Of a DNA stretch of 64,000 bases, positions 35,484 through 46,222 are shown one piece after another. The first letter of the stretch is position 1, and each line of letters begins with the position of its first letter. The notes under the pieces were generated by a model. It did not search any database and had not been told where the DNA came from. It saw nothing but the letters and a program-made list of their open reading frames with translations. The stretch covers positions 18,249,501-18,313,500 of the forward strand of contig NC_016131.3 in assembly GCF_000005505.3 (NCBI RefSeq), given 5' to 3'. This DNA comes from Brachypodium distachyon (Eukaryota; Streptophyta; Magnoliopsida; Poales; Poaceae). Made by a program: the position numbers and the translations under genes.

Positions 35484-36892
35484 GACGTCTCTATAATTGG
35501 ACATTTTTTTCAATCAAAAAACATCATTGGACATATCCTTACTACTTGTTTCGATAGAGGGAATAAGAGAGAAAGAAATGAGAGTCGGATGAGTGTATGA
35601 TATTTAATTATTTGGTTGGTTGGTGTGAACGAGGAGCGGAGGAGGGGTTAAAATTCAGAAGAAGTTGTTGCTAGAGATGATCCCAACCATTCATCACTAT
35701 TTTGTTATCCTCGCTCTCGCTAAGCTAATTCCTCGTGAATTTCCACCAACAAAAAACGAAAATAGACTTTCCTCGTTAATTTTCACATTTATTTCCCATC
35801 CCATATCAAACAAGAGTTTAAGATTAAAATTCAATTTTCCATGTCTAATATCCTACAAACTCTCCCCTTTTAAGCTCCTATTGCCCTTACATGATATTAC
35901 CAAACATGTTGTTAGAGGATGATTCGGGATACAAACTTTTCTTCGCATGGTTTTCGTGGAGGTACCCAGTATAGGTTATCCTAAAAAAAAGGATGGGACA
36001 TATAAAAAGAGAGATGTGGCGATTCAACCTTTGTATTACGCGTATTCTCGTTTGAAACCTAGCACATAAGTATGAACTACTGTTTGAAACTTAGCAAAAT
36101 TATACAGTTAGTAGAAAACATTCGCGTGAACTCGTAAAGAATGCGTACGTGTGCGCGTCTTTCTCTAGTAGTAATCGCTAGAAGAAGAAGCTCGCCTCGC
36201 AAAAGCAAGCACGATGATTAATTGCGAAGGCAGAATATATATTGGCCCGCCGTCCCGATCGAGCGGTCTAATCGTACGACCCCAGGTGCTCCACGCCGGG
36301 TCATGTTTAATTTGCCCTCGCGTGTCGCTGTCGCCACACCGATGGCTGGAGCCCCGGGGATGCGCCACTCAACGCCAAGGATATGAAGCCCTTGCGAGTC
36401 ACTAGAGTAAAACAGAGCTAATTAAATACTACTGCTACGAAGTACTCGTAGAAACAAAAGCAAATCTCTCCCACCCGCGCCACCCACAGTCCACAGTCCA
36501 CACGGAGAGAAGTTTTCATGGGACGCCGAGCGCGCGCCATTGCGGGGTGCAACCGAATCGCTCGAAAATCCGCAACCAATTAAGCTAGCTATAGCTAGCG
36601 CGCGCGTTCCGTGTGCCCGAGGGCGGCACGATCCAGACCCGTCGCCAGTCCGTGGCCATGGCCATGCGCACGCCGATCAGTAGTGCTCGCTGCTGGCCAC
36701 TCAGATCCCGCCGCGTCCCGAGCTCTGGCACACAATCTGTTTCACCGTACTGCTCCGAGGAGAATTAGTGGAGCAAGGCCTCGTTGATCGAGTGCCGCGA
36801 CGCTATATAAACCCACTGGCCGGTACCTAAGCTTAGCTCCAAGATCAATACCACCAAATAAGCTAGCGAGATAAGGTGTAATCCGTAATCTC
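35484..36892. other. Intergenic region and promoter of the cysteine protease
   Basis: No gene is recognised. The DNA from 35.5 to 36.4 kb is AT-rich, and the 400 bases before the protease are GC-rich and promoter-like. Confidence 0.5.
36804..36810 (+). promoter_or_regulatory. TATA box of the cysteine protease gene
   Basis: TATATAA in the context CGCTATATAAACCC, 83 bases before the ATG at 36893. This would place the transcription start near 36,835-36,840 with a short leader. Confidence 0.75.
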
Positions 36893-39126
36893 ATGGCGAT
36901 GGCACGCACTCTGGCCCTGCTCGCTCTCCTGTGCGTCGTCCTGGCGGCCGGAGCCGCCTCGGCCTCGGCCGGCCGCGTGGACGTCGGCGACATGCTCATG
37001 ATGGACAGGTTCCGTGCCTTTCAGGCCACGTACAACCGCACCTACGCGAGTCCCGAGGAGCGGCTCCGTCGGTTCGAGGTGTACCGCCGGAACGTGGACT
37101 ACATCGAGGCCATGAACCGGCGGGGCGACCTCACCTACGAGCTCGGCGAGAACCAGTTCGCCGACCTCACCGTGCAGGAGTTTCGGGCTATGTACACCAT
37201 GCCGGCGCGCGTCGACTCTCGTCCGGACGCATGGCGCCGCCGCCAGATGATCACCACGCTCGCCGGGCCGGTCACTGAGGACGGCGGGAGCTACTATTCG
37301 GATGCGTGGGAGGAAGCTGGCCCGACCAGCGTGGACTGGAGGTCCAAGGGTGCCGTGACGCCAGTCAAGGACCAAGGCGGATGCGGTAAGATATATATCG
37401 GTTTTGCTATTGAAAAGTCACCTGATTTTTAATTAGAGATCGGTCGATGTGATTGACCGTCGGATCTTAATCAATGATAGCACGTGGGAGATGGCAGTGT
37501 GGAGATGACCGTCGGATCTTAATCCAACGGCCATGATGCATCAAATGAGATTTAAGACCATTTAAAAAAATCAAACGATTAGGAAATAAATAATAGCCAC
37601 ACCCAATATATATATAGTTTCTAAACAATTAATATTGTGGTCGCAATCGGCGAGGACAAGCGAGAGTGAGCATAAATGCAATAAGGATTTCCTTCATCCG
37701 AATGTTTAGAAACTAAGGATATATTCGTCTGTCCAATAAAGGATATCTCAACTTTGATTAAATTTGAATGCATCTATACACTAAGTCATGTCTAGATACA
37801 TCCATATTTTGACAAACTTAAGATATTTTTTGTTGAACGAATGGAGTAGATAATGTTGACTCGAGGAAAAACCCACAGACGTACGTGTGCATAGAAGGTG
37901 ACATGGCGAATGGACCAAGTAATCATGATTCTGATGATCACCAACTAATTAACATGATCGGCTATATTCATGCTTGATGCTCCATGCAATTGCATCGCCA
38001 TCGGATACGTGCGTAATTCGATCCCAAAGTACATGGGCAGACCCAAAATCTGCTGAGCCATTTTTCTTATAGAATTAATACACCTAAACACAGGTGTATC
38101 GTATACTAAAGGAGACGATTGCGATGCAGCTATAAACCGATGGGCAAAAGTTTCCTAAAGTTTTGCAATTGCTCGCTAATATATACTCCCTCCGTCTCAT
38201 ATCAAGTGACTCAAATTTGCCTAAATATAGATGTATCTATATCTAAAAAACGTCTATATACATGTAATTGAAAGTCACTTGATATATGGGACGTAGGAAG
38301 TAGTACACCCTGGCCTGAAGCCACAGATCCCACGCTACTGAAGGAGCTTCATTTGAATAGACCCGCGCTGATCCATACCGATCCCTCCACACAACGCAGA
38401 AGTTGAAAAGAATCTGAGCCATTGGGTTTTAACATAGGAGTACACAAATTCATACAGGGTTCCGTCATGCATACAAACGACTCACAGGTTAAAACGCATC
38501 TTAGATTTTCTTTGCCGACTACATATACATACATATTCGCAGGTTGTTGTTGGGCGTTTGCCACGGTGGCAACGATCGAGGGCCTGCACAAGATAAAGAC
38601 AGGCCAGCTGGTCTCCCTTTCGGAGCAGGAGCTGGTAGACTGCGACGACGCCGACGACGGATGCGGCGGCGGGCTCCCTGAGATTGCCATGGAATGGGTC
38701 GCCCACAACGGGGGCCTCACCACCGAGGCCAACTACCCGTACACAGGCAAGGCCGGGAAGTGCGACCGCGGCAAGGCGAGCAACCACGCGGCGAAGATCG
38801 CCGCTGCCCAGATGGTGCGAGCCAACAGCGAGGCCGAGCTGGAGCGCGCCGTGGCGAGGCAGCCGGTGGCCGTGGCGATCAATGCTCCGGACAGCCTGAT
38901 GTTCTACAAGAGCGGGGTGTACTCCGGCCCATGCACCGCCGAGTTCGATCATGCCGTGACGGTGGTCGGATACGGCGCCGACAACAAGGGCCACAAGTAC
39001 TGGATCATCAAGAACTCGTGGGCGGAGACGTGGGGGGAGAAAGGGTACGGAAGGATGCAGAGAGGTGTCGCTGCCAAGGAAGGCCTGTGCGGCATCGCCA
39101 CACATGCCTCCTACCCGGTGATGTGA
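36893..39126 (+). CDS. Papain-family (C1A) cysteine protease preproenzyme, 2 exons
   Basis: Secreted or vacuolar endopeptidase. Exons 36893-37385 and 38543-39126 give 358 residues. A signal peptide spans about residues 1-26 (LALLALLCVVLAAG core). The inhibitory propeptide carries the ERFNIN pattern (EERLRRFEVYRRNVDYIEAMN region starting at Glu56) and the GxNxFxD motif as GENQFAD. The mature chain starts near TSVDWRSKG (about 145). Gln161 forms the oxyanion hole. The active-site stretch reads CGCCWAF with catalytic Cys167, where most family members have CGSCWAF. The catalytic His is 301 (FDHAVTVVGYG) and Asn is 322 (IIKNSWAETWGEKGYG). There is no granulin domain, so it is of the short SAG39-like type. 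All catalytic residues and frames are intact. The 1,157-bp intron holds two MITEs. Confidence 0.93.
37725..37846. mobile_element. Diverged Stowaway-type MITE in the protease intron
   Basis: Starts near GTCTGTCCAATAAAGGATAT, carries GAATGCATCTATACACTAAG and GTCTAGATACATCC, and ends near GTTGAACGAATGGAGTA. It belongs to the same subfamily as the copy at 15460. Confidence 0.75.
38186..38300. mobile_element. Stowaway-type MITE in the protease intron (115 bp)
   Basis: TA-flanked. Termini CTCCCTCCGTCTCATATCAA and the inverted TTGATATATGGGACGTAGGAAG. It belongs to the 113-bp subfamily. Confidence 0.85.
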
Positions 39127-40809
39127 CCTTAAGTGCTACGGCCATCAATCAGTTACTACCAACTCCTAGTACAAATGTATGCATGGCATTACCTTCAAAA
39201 TGCTACTAAAACCATGCAAGGTCTATATGAACGGCAAGCGTCATCTTGGATAAAGAAGATGCTAAAATAAGTCGAAGGGGGCACACAAGGAATGAAGAGA
39301 CGTTGTACGGTGTCAGTATCCCAAGAGCTATCATTTGACAATATAATAATGAAATCCAAATGAATTGTTGCTGGAATACTCGTTATTACAAGGTCTGGGT
39401 TTATTTGATCTATGCCCATCCCATTGGATGCTCGATCATAGCTATCATGCGTCATCGAGCGGCGGGATAGAGGTAGTCATCATTGGCGACATTTTGTGTC
39501 ATTGTTATCTCGAGTGACGATGGTAATTTACTTCCGCGACATGTTTCCTCCACGACGCTTTTGATGCCAGTGTGCATGATGGCATGCGAGATATGTCCGT
39601 GATGTGCAACTTCTGCGTCCGAGAAAACCACGTAAAGATCAGACACACACCGAGGAAAAGAATAGGGGCATGGTTTAACAGAAGCCCCATCCGTTACAGT
39701 CGTTAGATAGGAATCCGGTGGAAATCTATGGTATCATGGGATATATGCAAACTACCTTCATTATAAGTTAGTTATTTGACTGGATAAAATTAACTGAGCA
39801 CACGAATGCAAATATTTCTCTCTCTCACTCACTTCAACCTGAACACATGCAACTTCTGCTATATTCGTTCTCCTAACACACCATGTTGCACACCAATCAA
39901 TCTATTTAAATTTCAAACCTCAAAGTCCAATTTATAATAGGTTTGAAGCTATCTGTTTATGTTGGCAATATCTTTAAAACAAGACCAATATTGAATACAT
40001 TTTGATAATTTTGAATTTTAAATTTTATTTACTCGAATGTATTCAGAGTGTGAAAATATATTATATAATGGTGTTGTAGGTGGCCATCGGGCCGGGCTTC
40101 TTGCAAAAGCCTGAAAACCCAGCGGGCTTAGCCCGGTTGTGCCGGGCCCGGCACACAAATAATCGTCTCGGGCCGACCTGTGAGCACGCCTGGGCTTCGT
40201 ACTCAGACCCTCGGGCCGGCCCAGCACGGCCTGTTTAAATATTTTTGCCCGTACCGGGCCTCCAGTAGATGGTTGTGAGCCTCTTTTCTCTTTTTCTTTT
40301 ACTTTTTTTTGGCATCTTGTCTTGCAGGGCTGAGCCCAATTAGCATTTTTTTCTTTTGTGTTTCCTTTTTTCTCCTTGTTGGGCTCGGTCCAATTAGCTT
40401 TTTTATTGTTTTTTCTCCTTGCTGGGCTGGATGGGCCCGGGCTTTGTGACAGGCCCCGTCGGGCTTAGACAGGTGGGGATGGCTTGGCCGGGCTTCGTGT
40501 CACACCTGGGCCGGTAGGACACATTTTCGCGCCGGTCCGGCCCGGCCCCTATATAACCGAGCTTGGGGGGCCTATGTCTGGTCTAGGCCCCATTTAGTTG
40601 GTGCGGGGCCGGGCCGGCCCAATGGCCACCTATAATTGGTCTTGTTTTTGAAATCTCATCTTAGATATATGATTCAAAAAATTTGGAGGTTTGAAATTAA
40701 CAAAACCGAAGTTGCGGAAAAGGTTCGGAGAGGATATGTAATTAGAGATAAACACAAAAGCATGTCTTGTTTACCTAGGGGTATCCTGATGTGGCCACCT
40801 AATGACTGA
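39127..40809. other. Intergenic region downstream of the protease
   Basis: Probable 3' UTR and AT-rich spacer to 40,070, then a GC-rich inverted-repeat element (40077-40632). No coding gene is recognised. Confidence 0.5.
40077..40632. mobile_element. Inverted-repeat element, possibly non-autonomous hAT-type
   Basis: Left end TAGGTGGCCATCGGGCCGGG pairs with the right end, which reads TAGGTGGCCATTGGGCCGGC on the minus strand. The interior is full of GGGCCGGGC / GCCCGGCCC blocks and encodes nothing. Flanks TGGTGTTG and TGGTCTTG are similar but not adjacent to both ends, so the target duplication is uncertain. Confidence 0.6.
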
Positions 40810-41028
40810 CTTGAGCAATGCATCTAATGCGCCGGCAAATATTATGCACAAAAGAAAGGAATCAAAGGAGGGGGGGAGGGGGCAAGGGCCCCCCTACGCC
40901 GTGACGGTTGTCTGTTGGAGCAACGATGTCGAGGACCGTCAATTGTCAGTTCTGGATAATCAAGAACTCATGAAGAGGGGCGTTACCAACAAACATGGCT
41001 TGTGCCGGGTGACGTGAGAGTCCAGTGA
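40810..41028 (+). pseudogene. Decayed duplicate of the cysteine protease 3' end
   Basis: Several blocks align in order with exon 2 of the protease at 36.9-39.1 kb. AATGCGCCGGCAAATATTAT resembles the NAPDSLMF segment. CGCCGTGACGGTTGTC matches the HAVTVV segment around the catalytic His, but His is replaced by Tyr. CTGGATAATCAAGAACTC resembles the WIIKNS segment, and AGAGGGGCGTTACCAACAAA resembles QRGVAAKEG, followed by GGCTTGTGCC. Segments between the blocks are deleted, the frame is scrambled and no 5' part is present. It is a truncated local duplicate. Confidence 0.75.
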
Positions 41029-41239
41029 CCAGGATATGCATACATCATTTGTACCGTTGCATGGACATGGAGACACCGTTATCATTTTACTCGGTATAGT
41101 TAAAAGAATAACTAGCGCTACAGCCATTTACGGCAAAGGCGATCTAGTCCAAGCCTGGTTCATTGGAGATTTACGCATGTTCGTACTGTGTGCAATCTAT
41201 TCTTATGCATGCCATTACTGTCGGTGCCTTGTGAACAGG

Positions 41240-41345
41240 GCGGATCCAGAGCATACTGAGTGGGGTCCCAAGTCCCGAGTCAATTATTATGTTTACACTA
41301 AACAATGTAGAATTTCACCTTTAATGCCCCCACTCAGTCTACTAA
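41240..41345. mobile_element. Possible MITE remnant
   Basis: GGCGGATCCAGAGCATACTG, then TGCCCCCACTCAGT, resembles a family of small grass elements with GGCGGAGCCAG / CCCCCACTGGC ends also seen near 59.3 kb. Only weak inverted symmetry is visible. Confidence 0.35.
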
Positions 41346-41575
41346 AAGGCCCCCATTCTTTGTGATATTATCTAGTTGTGAAGGTTTAACATCCCAGCCT
41401 CAGAGTACAGGTGGAGCATACATATACTCATACGAACATGCCGCATACATATACATAGATAAAATTAACCGAGTGTTGCAACCCTTGTCGAAACCAGAGT
41501 TTACATACAATGGTTCGTCTGAAGTGACCGTAACACTTCAGAAACTTTATTTTTTTTTGTTGCACACAACATATA

Positions 41576-41698
41576 CTTCCTCCGTCCAACAAAGAATGTC
41601 TCAATTTTGACTAAATTTGAATGCATTTATACACTAAGTTATGTCTAGATACATTCAATTTTTTGAAAAACTTGAGACATTTTGTTGGACGGAGGGAG
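41576..41698. mobile_element. Stowaway-type MITE (123 bp)
   Basis: TA-flanked. Termini TTCCTCCGTCCAACAAAGAA and the inverted TTTTGTTGGACGGAGGGAG. It lies just downstream of the O-methyltransferase stop. Confidence 0.88.
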
Positions 41699-41761
41699 TA
41701 TATTAATACGCACCAAACCCACACCCCATAAGAAGGCGTACATATGCAGCAGCAAACAACC

Positions 41762-43136
41762 TTACGGATAGACCTCGATGATACCCCGAGCTCCCAGCTT
41801 CTTGACAATCTTATAGTCGCTAAATCCTGCTTTGGTGAAGATGGTGCTCCAGTCATTTTCATCCCGTTGCCGACCTCTGGCGCACACCATCATGCCCACA
41901 TCCATGAGAAGTTGGGTCTCCAGCATTGGCTCCGAAGGGTCAACCACTATATCTATGATGATGACCTTTCCTCCTTCATTACGGGAAGGAATGGCCTTCT
42001 TGCATTGAGCAAGGATCTTGATGCAATCCTCGTCGCTCCAGAAGTGCAGAACAAGCTAGCAGCAATTAAGGATTAAATGTCAGGAATTAAAATGTAATTA
42101 TGCACAGGTCGATCTTAATTAGTACTTTTAAATTCCTGACTCAAATATGACCAAATGTGGATGTATCTATTCTTAAAAACCGTCTAGATACATGTAATAT
42201 TTCGTCAACAATTTAGAATGGGGGGAGTAATTCATAGTGGTTTTTAAAGATCGAGCTAGTGATGATATGACTTTGATAAACATCGATCGAGCTACCTTGA
42301 GCATCACGGCTTGAGCAGGTGGGATAGAATGGAAGAGGTCACCAGCGACGTAGTTAACGGAGCCATCGTCACCCCGGCGGGGCTCTCTCGATCACCTTGG
42401 GGAGGTCCAAAACGTGGATCTTGAGATGCGGGTAGGCCTTGACAACGGCCCTGGCCGTCGTCCCGTCCCCGCCGCAGCAGTCCGTGAGCGACCGCAGCCC
42501 CTCGAAGAGCGCACGGCCTTCGCGCAGGATCAAGCCGATCCCCATGTGATCGTGCGCAGCCAGGGCCTCATGGAACACCTTGTCGGACTCCGGGTCGAGA
42601 TCCGCCATGCTCTCCTCGAAGAGCCTCGCGCCGTGGACGTCCTCGAAGGGGGCCGGCACCTCCGCCCCCGGCAGCTGCACGTCCTTCCTGAACCAGTCGG
42701 CCAGCCCCAGCGCCGCCTCCAGGTAATGCCTGGAGGTGGCCGCGAGCACGACGGCCCTCTGGCTGGCCTCGCCGTCGATGCGGACGCCTTCCACCAGGAG
42801 GTACGAGAGCGGGACGAGGCGGTAGACGGCAGCCGTGGATGATGATGATGATGATCCTGCTGCGCCGCCCAGGACGCCCGTGGTGACCAGCAGGCGGAGG
42901 AGGCGGCCGAGGTAGGCCGTCTTGGATTGAGGGAGAGAGAGCGCGGCCATGAGGTCCGGCAGAGACGCCGTGCCGCCGAGGCGGTGGAGCGCGGTGGGGA
43001 TGCCGAGCTGGACGGCGCAGCGGAGGGCCATGGGCGTGAGGTAGCAGAGGCTGTGCTTCCACAGGTCGGCCTGCGCCTGGACCAGCTCGGCGTCGGTGGG
43101 GACTGCCATCGTCGGGGCGTGATGAGGAGCTGCCAT
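41762..43136 (-). pseudogene. Plant O-methyltransferase (SAM-dependent) with a one-base frameshift
   Basis: Resembles small-molecule O-methyltransferases (caffeic acid/flavonoid OMT type, ZRP4-like). Exon 1 runs 43136-42296 and exon 2 runs 42055-41762, with normal splice sites. The dimerisation domain opens AELVQAQADLWKHSLCYLTP. The SAM-binding region reads LTDCCGGDGTTARAV where the family usually has DVGGGTG. It continues LKIHVLDLPKVIERAPP. One extra base at about 42370-42375 then creates an early TGA after 255 residues. Reading one base on restores DDGSVNYVAGDLFHSIPPAQ and continues across the intron into LVLHFWSDEDCIKILAQCKK (catalytic His region) and the usual ending KKLGARGIIEVYP. The two exons total 3n+1 bases. 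A truncated product would lack the catalytic centre. A sequencing error is the alternative. Confidence 0.85.
42127..42226. mobile_element. Diverged Stowaway-type MITE in the O-methyltransferase intron
   Basis: Contains GGATGTATCTATTC and CCGTCTAGATACATGTAAT with a terminal GGGGGGAGTA. One end has decayed. It belongs to the 113-bp subfamily. Confidence 0.65.
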
Positions 43137-45068
43137 TGCTTAATTAGCTTGATTTCCAGGGCGGTGTTCTGTTTGTGTTTTTGTGCTAACAGGTAAAGCG
43201 GGAGCACTGATATATACTAGCACTAGCATGCAGTTGCAACTGCTGGCAAGGAGTAGCAAGAATTTCTTGTAAATTATTCGCTCGATCGTGCAACACGAGG
43301 TGTTCCGTGGATATATGCGTGGGACTTGGTCCCCCAAAAATGAATATATGCGTGGGAAGCCGGTGGAAAACTTGAGAAAAGTTACGCGCCGATCGAGATT
43401 CATATGCTGAGCTCGGTCGTGAGTTTACCTACGAATTGGATAATCTTTTAGTCTTCGAAGTTGGAACAATAAGGCTCTTTGTCTTTGATACTCCTGTATT
43501 TCTTCTTTGGAGTACTATTAATTAGCTTAGGCTTGCCTGTAATTCGAAAATCTGTGGGTTCAGTGGAGCCCAGTCACCCTAGCTGTCCTCACTGCAACAG
43601 CAGACATCGTCATAATCTGGCATGGATCCACATTCCACCGTCCACTGCCGACGGACTCGTGATGCACGCGCCAAGTTTCTTATATTATACATGTACAGGT
43701 ATTGTCCTTCTTTCTGTAGGTTTAGCATTAAAACAGTGAATTAAGCAGTGACGCATATGCAGGAATAAAATGACAAATTTATAAACTCTATAAAGTTGAA
43801 ACCCACTAAATGCAGTTAATTTTGCAAACTGAACATGCAAGCTGTCCACGTCATCATCTTCTGTGTACACCCATATTCCTGTCGTCCTACGCACCCCCTT
43901 TTCCGTTGCGTCCCGTGAGTGGGCTTCTCTTTCTTTCTTGCAGTCGCAGACCAACTCCTCCCGACACGACCGAGCCAGCCCACGGGCACGACTCTTCCTT
44001 TCATTGATTGACCGTCTGTCTCCTCCACGAGCACGAACGCCTCCTGTAACTCACGCACGCACCTGCGCTGCCTCGACTGCTGAGTGCTGACCAAAGAAAT
44101 TCCGGCCGATCGAAACGTCGCGCCGAAGCCGCAAATATAGGCTCGCTCCTTTCCCCTCTCCTTTTTGCAACGTCCGCCCCGCTCTCACACGCCATGGCCT
44201 GCGCCCGTGCCACAGCTCCGTGGGTTGCCGCCGGCGGCTGTTTCCGGCAAACTGGAGCGCCGCAAACCGAAATCTCGCACCAGGAGCAGCGCCTTGATGC
44301 AACCGGCGCGCCTGCATGATGCTCCAGCGGCAGCTCGACGTCGGCCCGCCGCACCCGCATCGACCGGTGCGCCGCCGCCTTGGGGCACTGCTTGGCAGCC
44401 CATGTAGCTTCCGCAACACTACAAACCATCCTCCCAAGGTTTGACTCTTCTTCTCCCTCTCTCGCTCCCTCCCTCCCAAGCAAACAAGCATCATCATTAA
44501 TTTTCTTATGTAATAAAACTTTTTCTATAAACTCTTTAAATCCTAAATTTGACCCTTACGAAGCATTGTTCCTAAATCTTTGACCAATGGCCCTATGACA
44601 TTAATTGCAAGCTCATTTATATGTATGATGAGCCTCTGGATAAATTATTGATTTGTTTTGAGCCCTCAGATAATTAATATACATAAATTCCTAGAATCGA
44701 ACCACACTAGATGACTAGAATTGGCCAAGCATGCATGGAAGCTTGTGTCTAACCCTGAATCCTATCACATCAAACACTATCCGAACTTTTGGATTTGTAG
44801 AGGGACCACGTGGTGGCAGCTCTTCCACTAGATTCATAAACCCTTTGGACCGGCTTACTGACAGGCAGGTATAAGTCAGCAAGACCTCAACTGGCTCAAA
44901 TTTGTCGTCGCATCATAAAATAGAGCATGTAACAAAATTCTTTCTATATGATGAGTAGGAGGAAATTTTCTTTACGAAGAAAGCCCAAAAGTCATTAGAC
45001 CTAGCTTAAAGGGTGCACAAATTTTACAAAGAACCAAAATTCAGAAACTACTATAACAAATTTATATA
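43137..45068. other. Intergenic region upstream of the O-methyltransferase
   Basis: Promoter side of the O-methyltransferase, then AT-rich spacer. A GC-rich island at about 43,880-44,500 has overlapping frames on both strands, none resembling a known protein; it could be a gene relic or an unannotated transcript. Confidence 0.45.
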
Positions 45069-45123
45069 TTCCTCAGTCCAACAAATAATGTCTCAGCTTT
45101 GACTAAATTTGAATGCATCTTTT

Positions 45124-45939
45124 TGTTGTTCTAGAAAACAATAGGAGTACGGGGTGCCAATGTTCGATGTCACAAATGCGAGAATAATATGTAGGGGTGT
45201 ACGCCGGCCAAATAGCGAAGGTCGCCGTACACTTGAGACAAGTTGACACGTCGATATTTTTTTAATAGATTCGGTTGACCCTGCGGGTACGACTTAGTCC
45301 TATGTTAGGAGAGGCTTCGAGGGGGTCGTTAGCCAAGTGTTTGGACCGAACTCGTTTTCCCAAATTACCTATGGCGAGAGATCTCTAGGGGCCGCCTCGA
45401 ACTTGGGCCGAACTTGTCTTCCCAAGTAGCGAGATTTGGATACCCTCGAGACTCTAACACGATCCCTCTATTTCGAGTTGGGGTCGTACTAGACGACCCG
45501 GAACCTCAAAACTAGGCTTCCCAAGTCGCGTCCCCGAGGTCGAGTCGAGACTAGGCTCGACCCAAGCACTCGAGAGCGGGCTCCTTAGGTTTCTCTAGCC
45601 CTCTCCCCTTTGATCTTATTCCAATGGAGAGTGAATGATACATGCCCTCATGGGGGGGTTTTATAGCCCAGGGGTCCATGACAAAAGACCATGGCTACCC
45701 TTGAGGGAGAGGAAAAGTGAGGGTAAGGTGGTAAATTCGTCCCTAGAGCTTTCTTGGCCTCTACTCTAGCTCCTTTGACCATGGCATGGGAGTCTTGACC
45801 CTTTGACTTCTTTGACCGGCGCTTAGTTGGCATGGCTATGCCTTGTTGGCGGTTTGACTGGCTTTGGGATTTGTTGACTTGGTCGTTGCCACTTAGGATT
45901 GTGGCCCGGCCTATGTAAGGATTTTATTATATTACAACA
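45124..45939 (-). repeat. 3' LTR of the gypsy element (816 bp)
   Basis: Begins TGTTGTAATATAAT and ends AACAACA on the minus strand. It differs from the 5' LTR by scattered substitutions and by about 70 extra bases (around 45,330-45,410, including GACCGAACTCG). Confidence 0.9.
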
Positions 45940-45955
45940 GTAGCCCCCCTGAGCC
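45940..45955 (-). other. Polypurine tract of the gypsy element
   Basis: On minus, GGCTCAGGGGGGCTAC directly precedes the 3' LTR, the expected plus-strand priming site. Confidence 0.75.
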
Positions 45956-46045
45956 GGAGGTATTGGGAATGCCTCCGGGTCAACTTCAACGTCAATGGCG
46001 TGCCGAGATTTTTTCTTCCGGCATCCGGATCATAACTCTCCTTGG

Positions 46046-46222
46046 GATGAGCCACCGGCTAGGTAGGTTTTGCGAGGAAACCGGGCCTAGGTGGGCTGCC
46101 TTGTGAGGTACTTGTAGTTCCGGAAGTCTTCCCAGCAGACTCGAGGCCTTTGAGGCGTTGTGTCGGGTGAGCCACCGGCTAGGTAAACTTCCTCGAGGAA
46201 GAAGATAGACCTAGGTGGGCTT
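46046..46222. repeat. Repeats in the gypsy 3' region
   Basis: GAGCCACCGGCTAGGTA followed by CCTAGGTGGGCT occurs twice, about 120 bases apart, with intervening GAGGAA segments. Confidence 0.7.

Noticed and set aside
44001..44497. Overlapping frames in a GC-rich island near 44 kb
   Set aside because: Several frames are open on both strands, none with a recognisable domain, splice pattern or homologue known to me.
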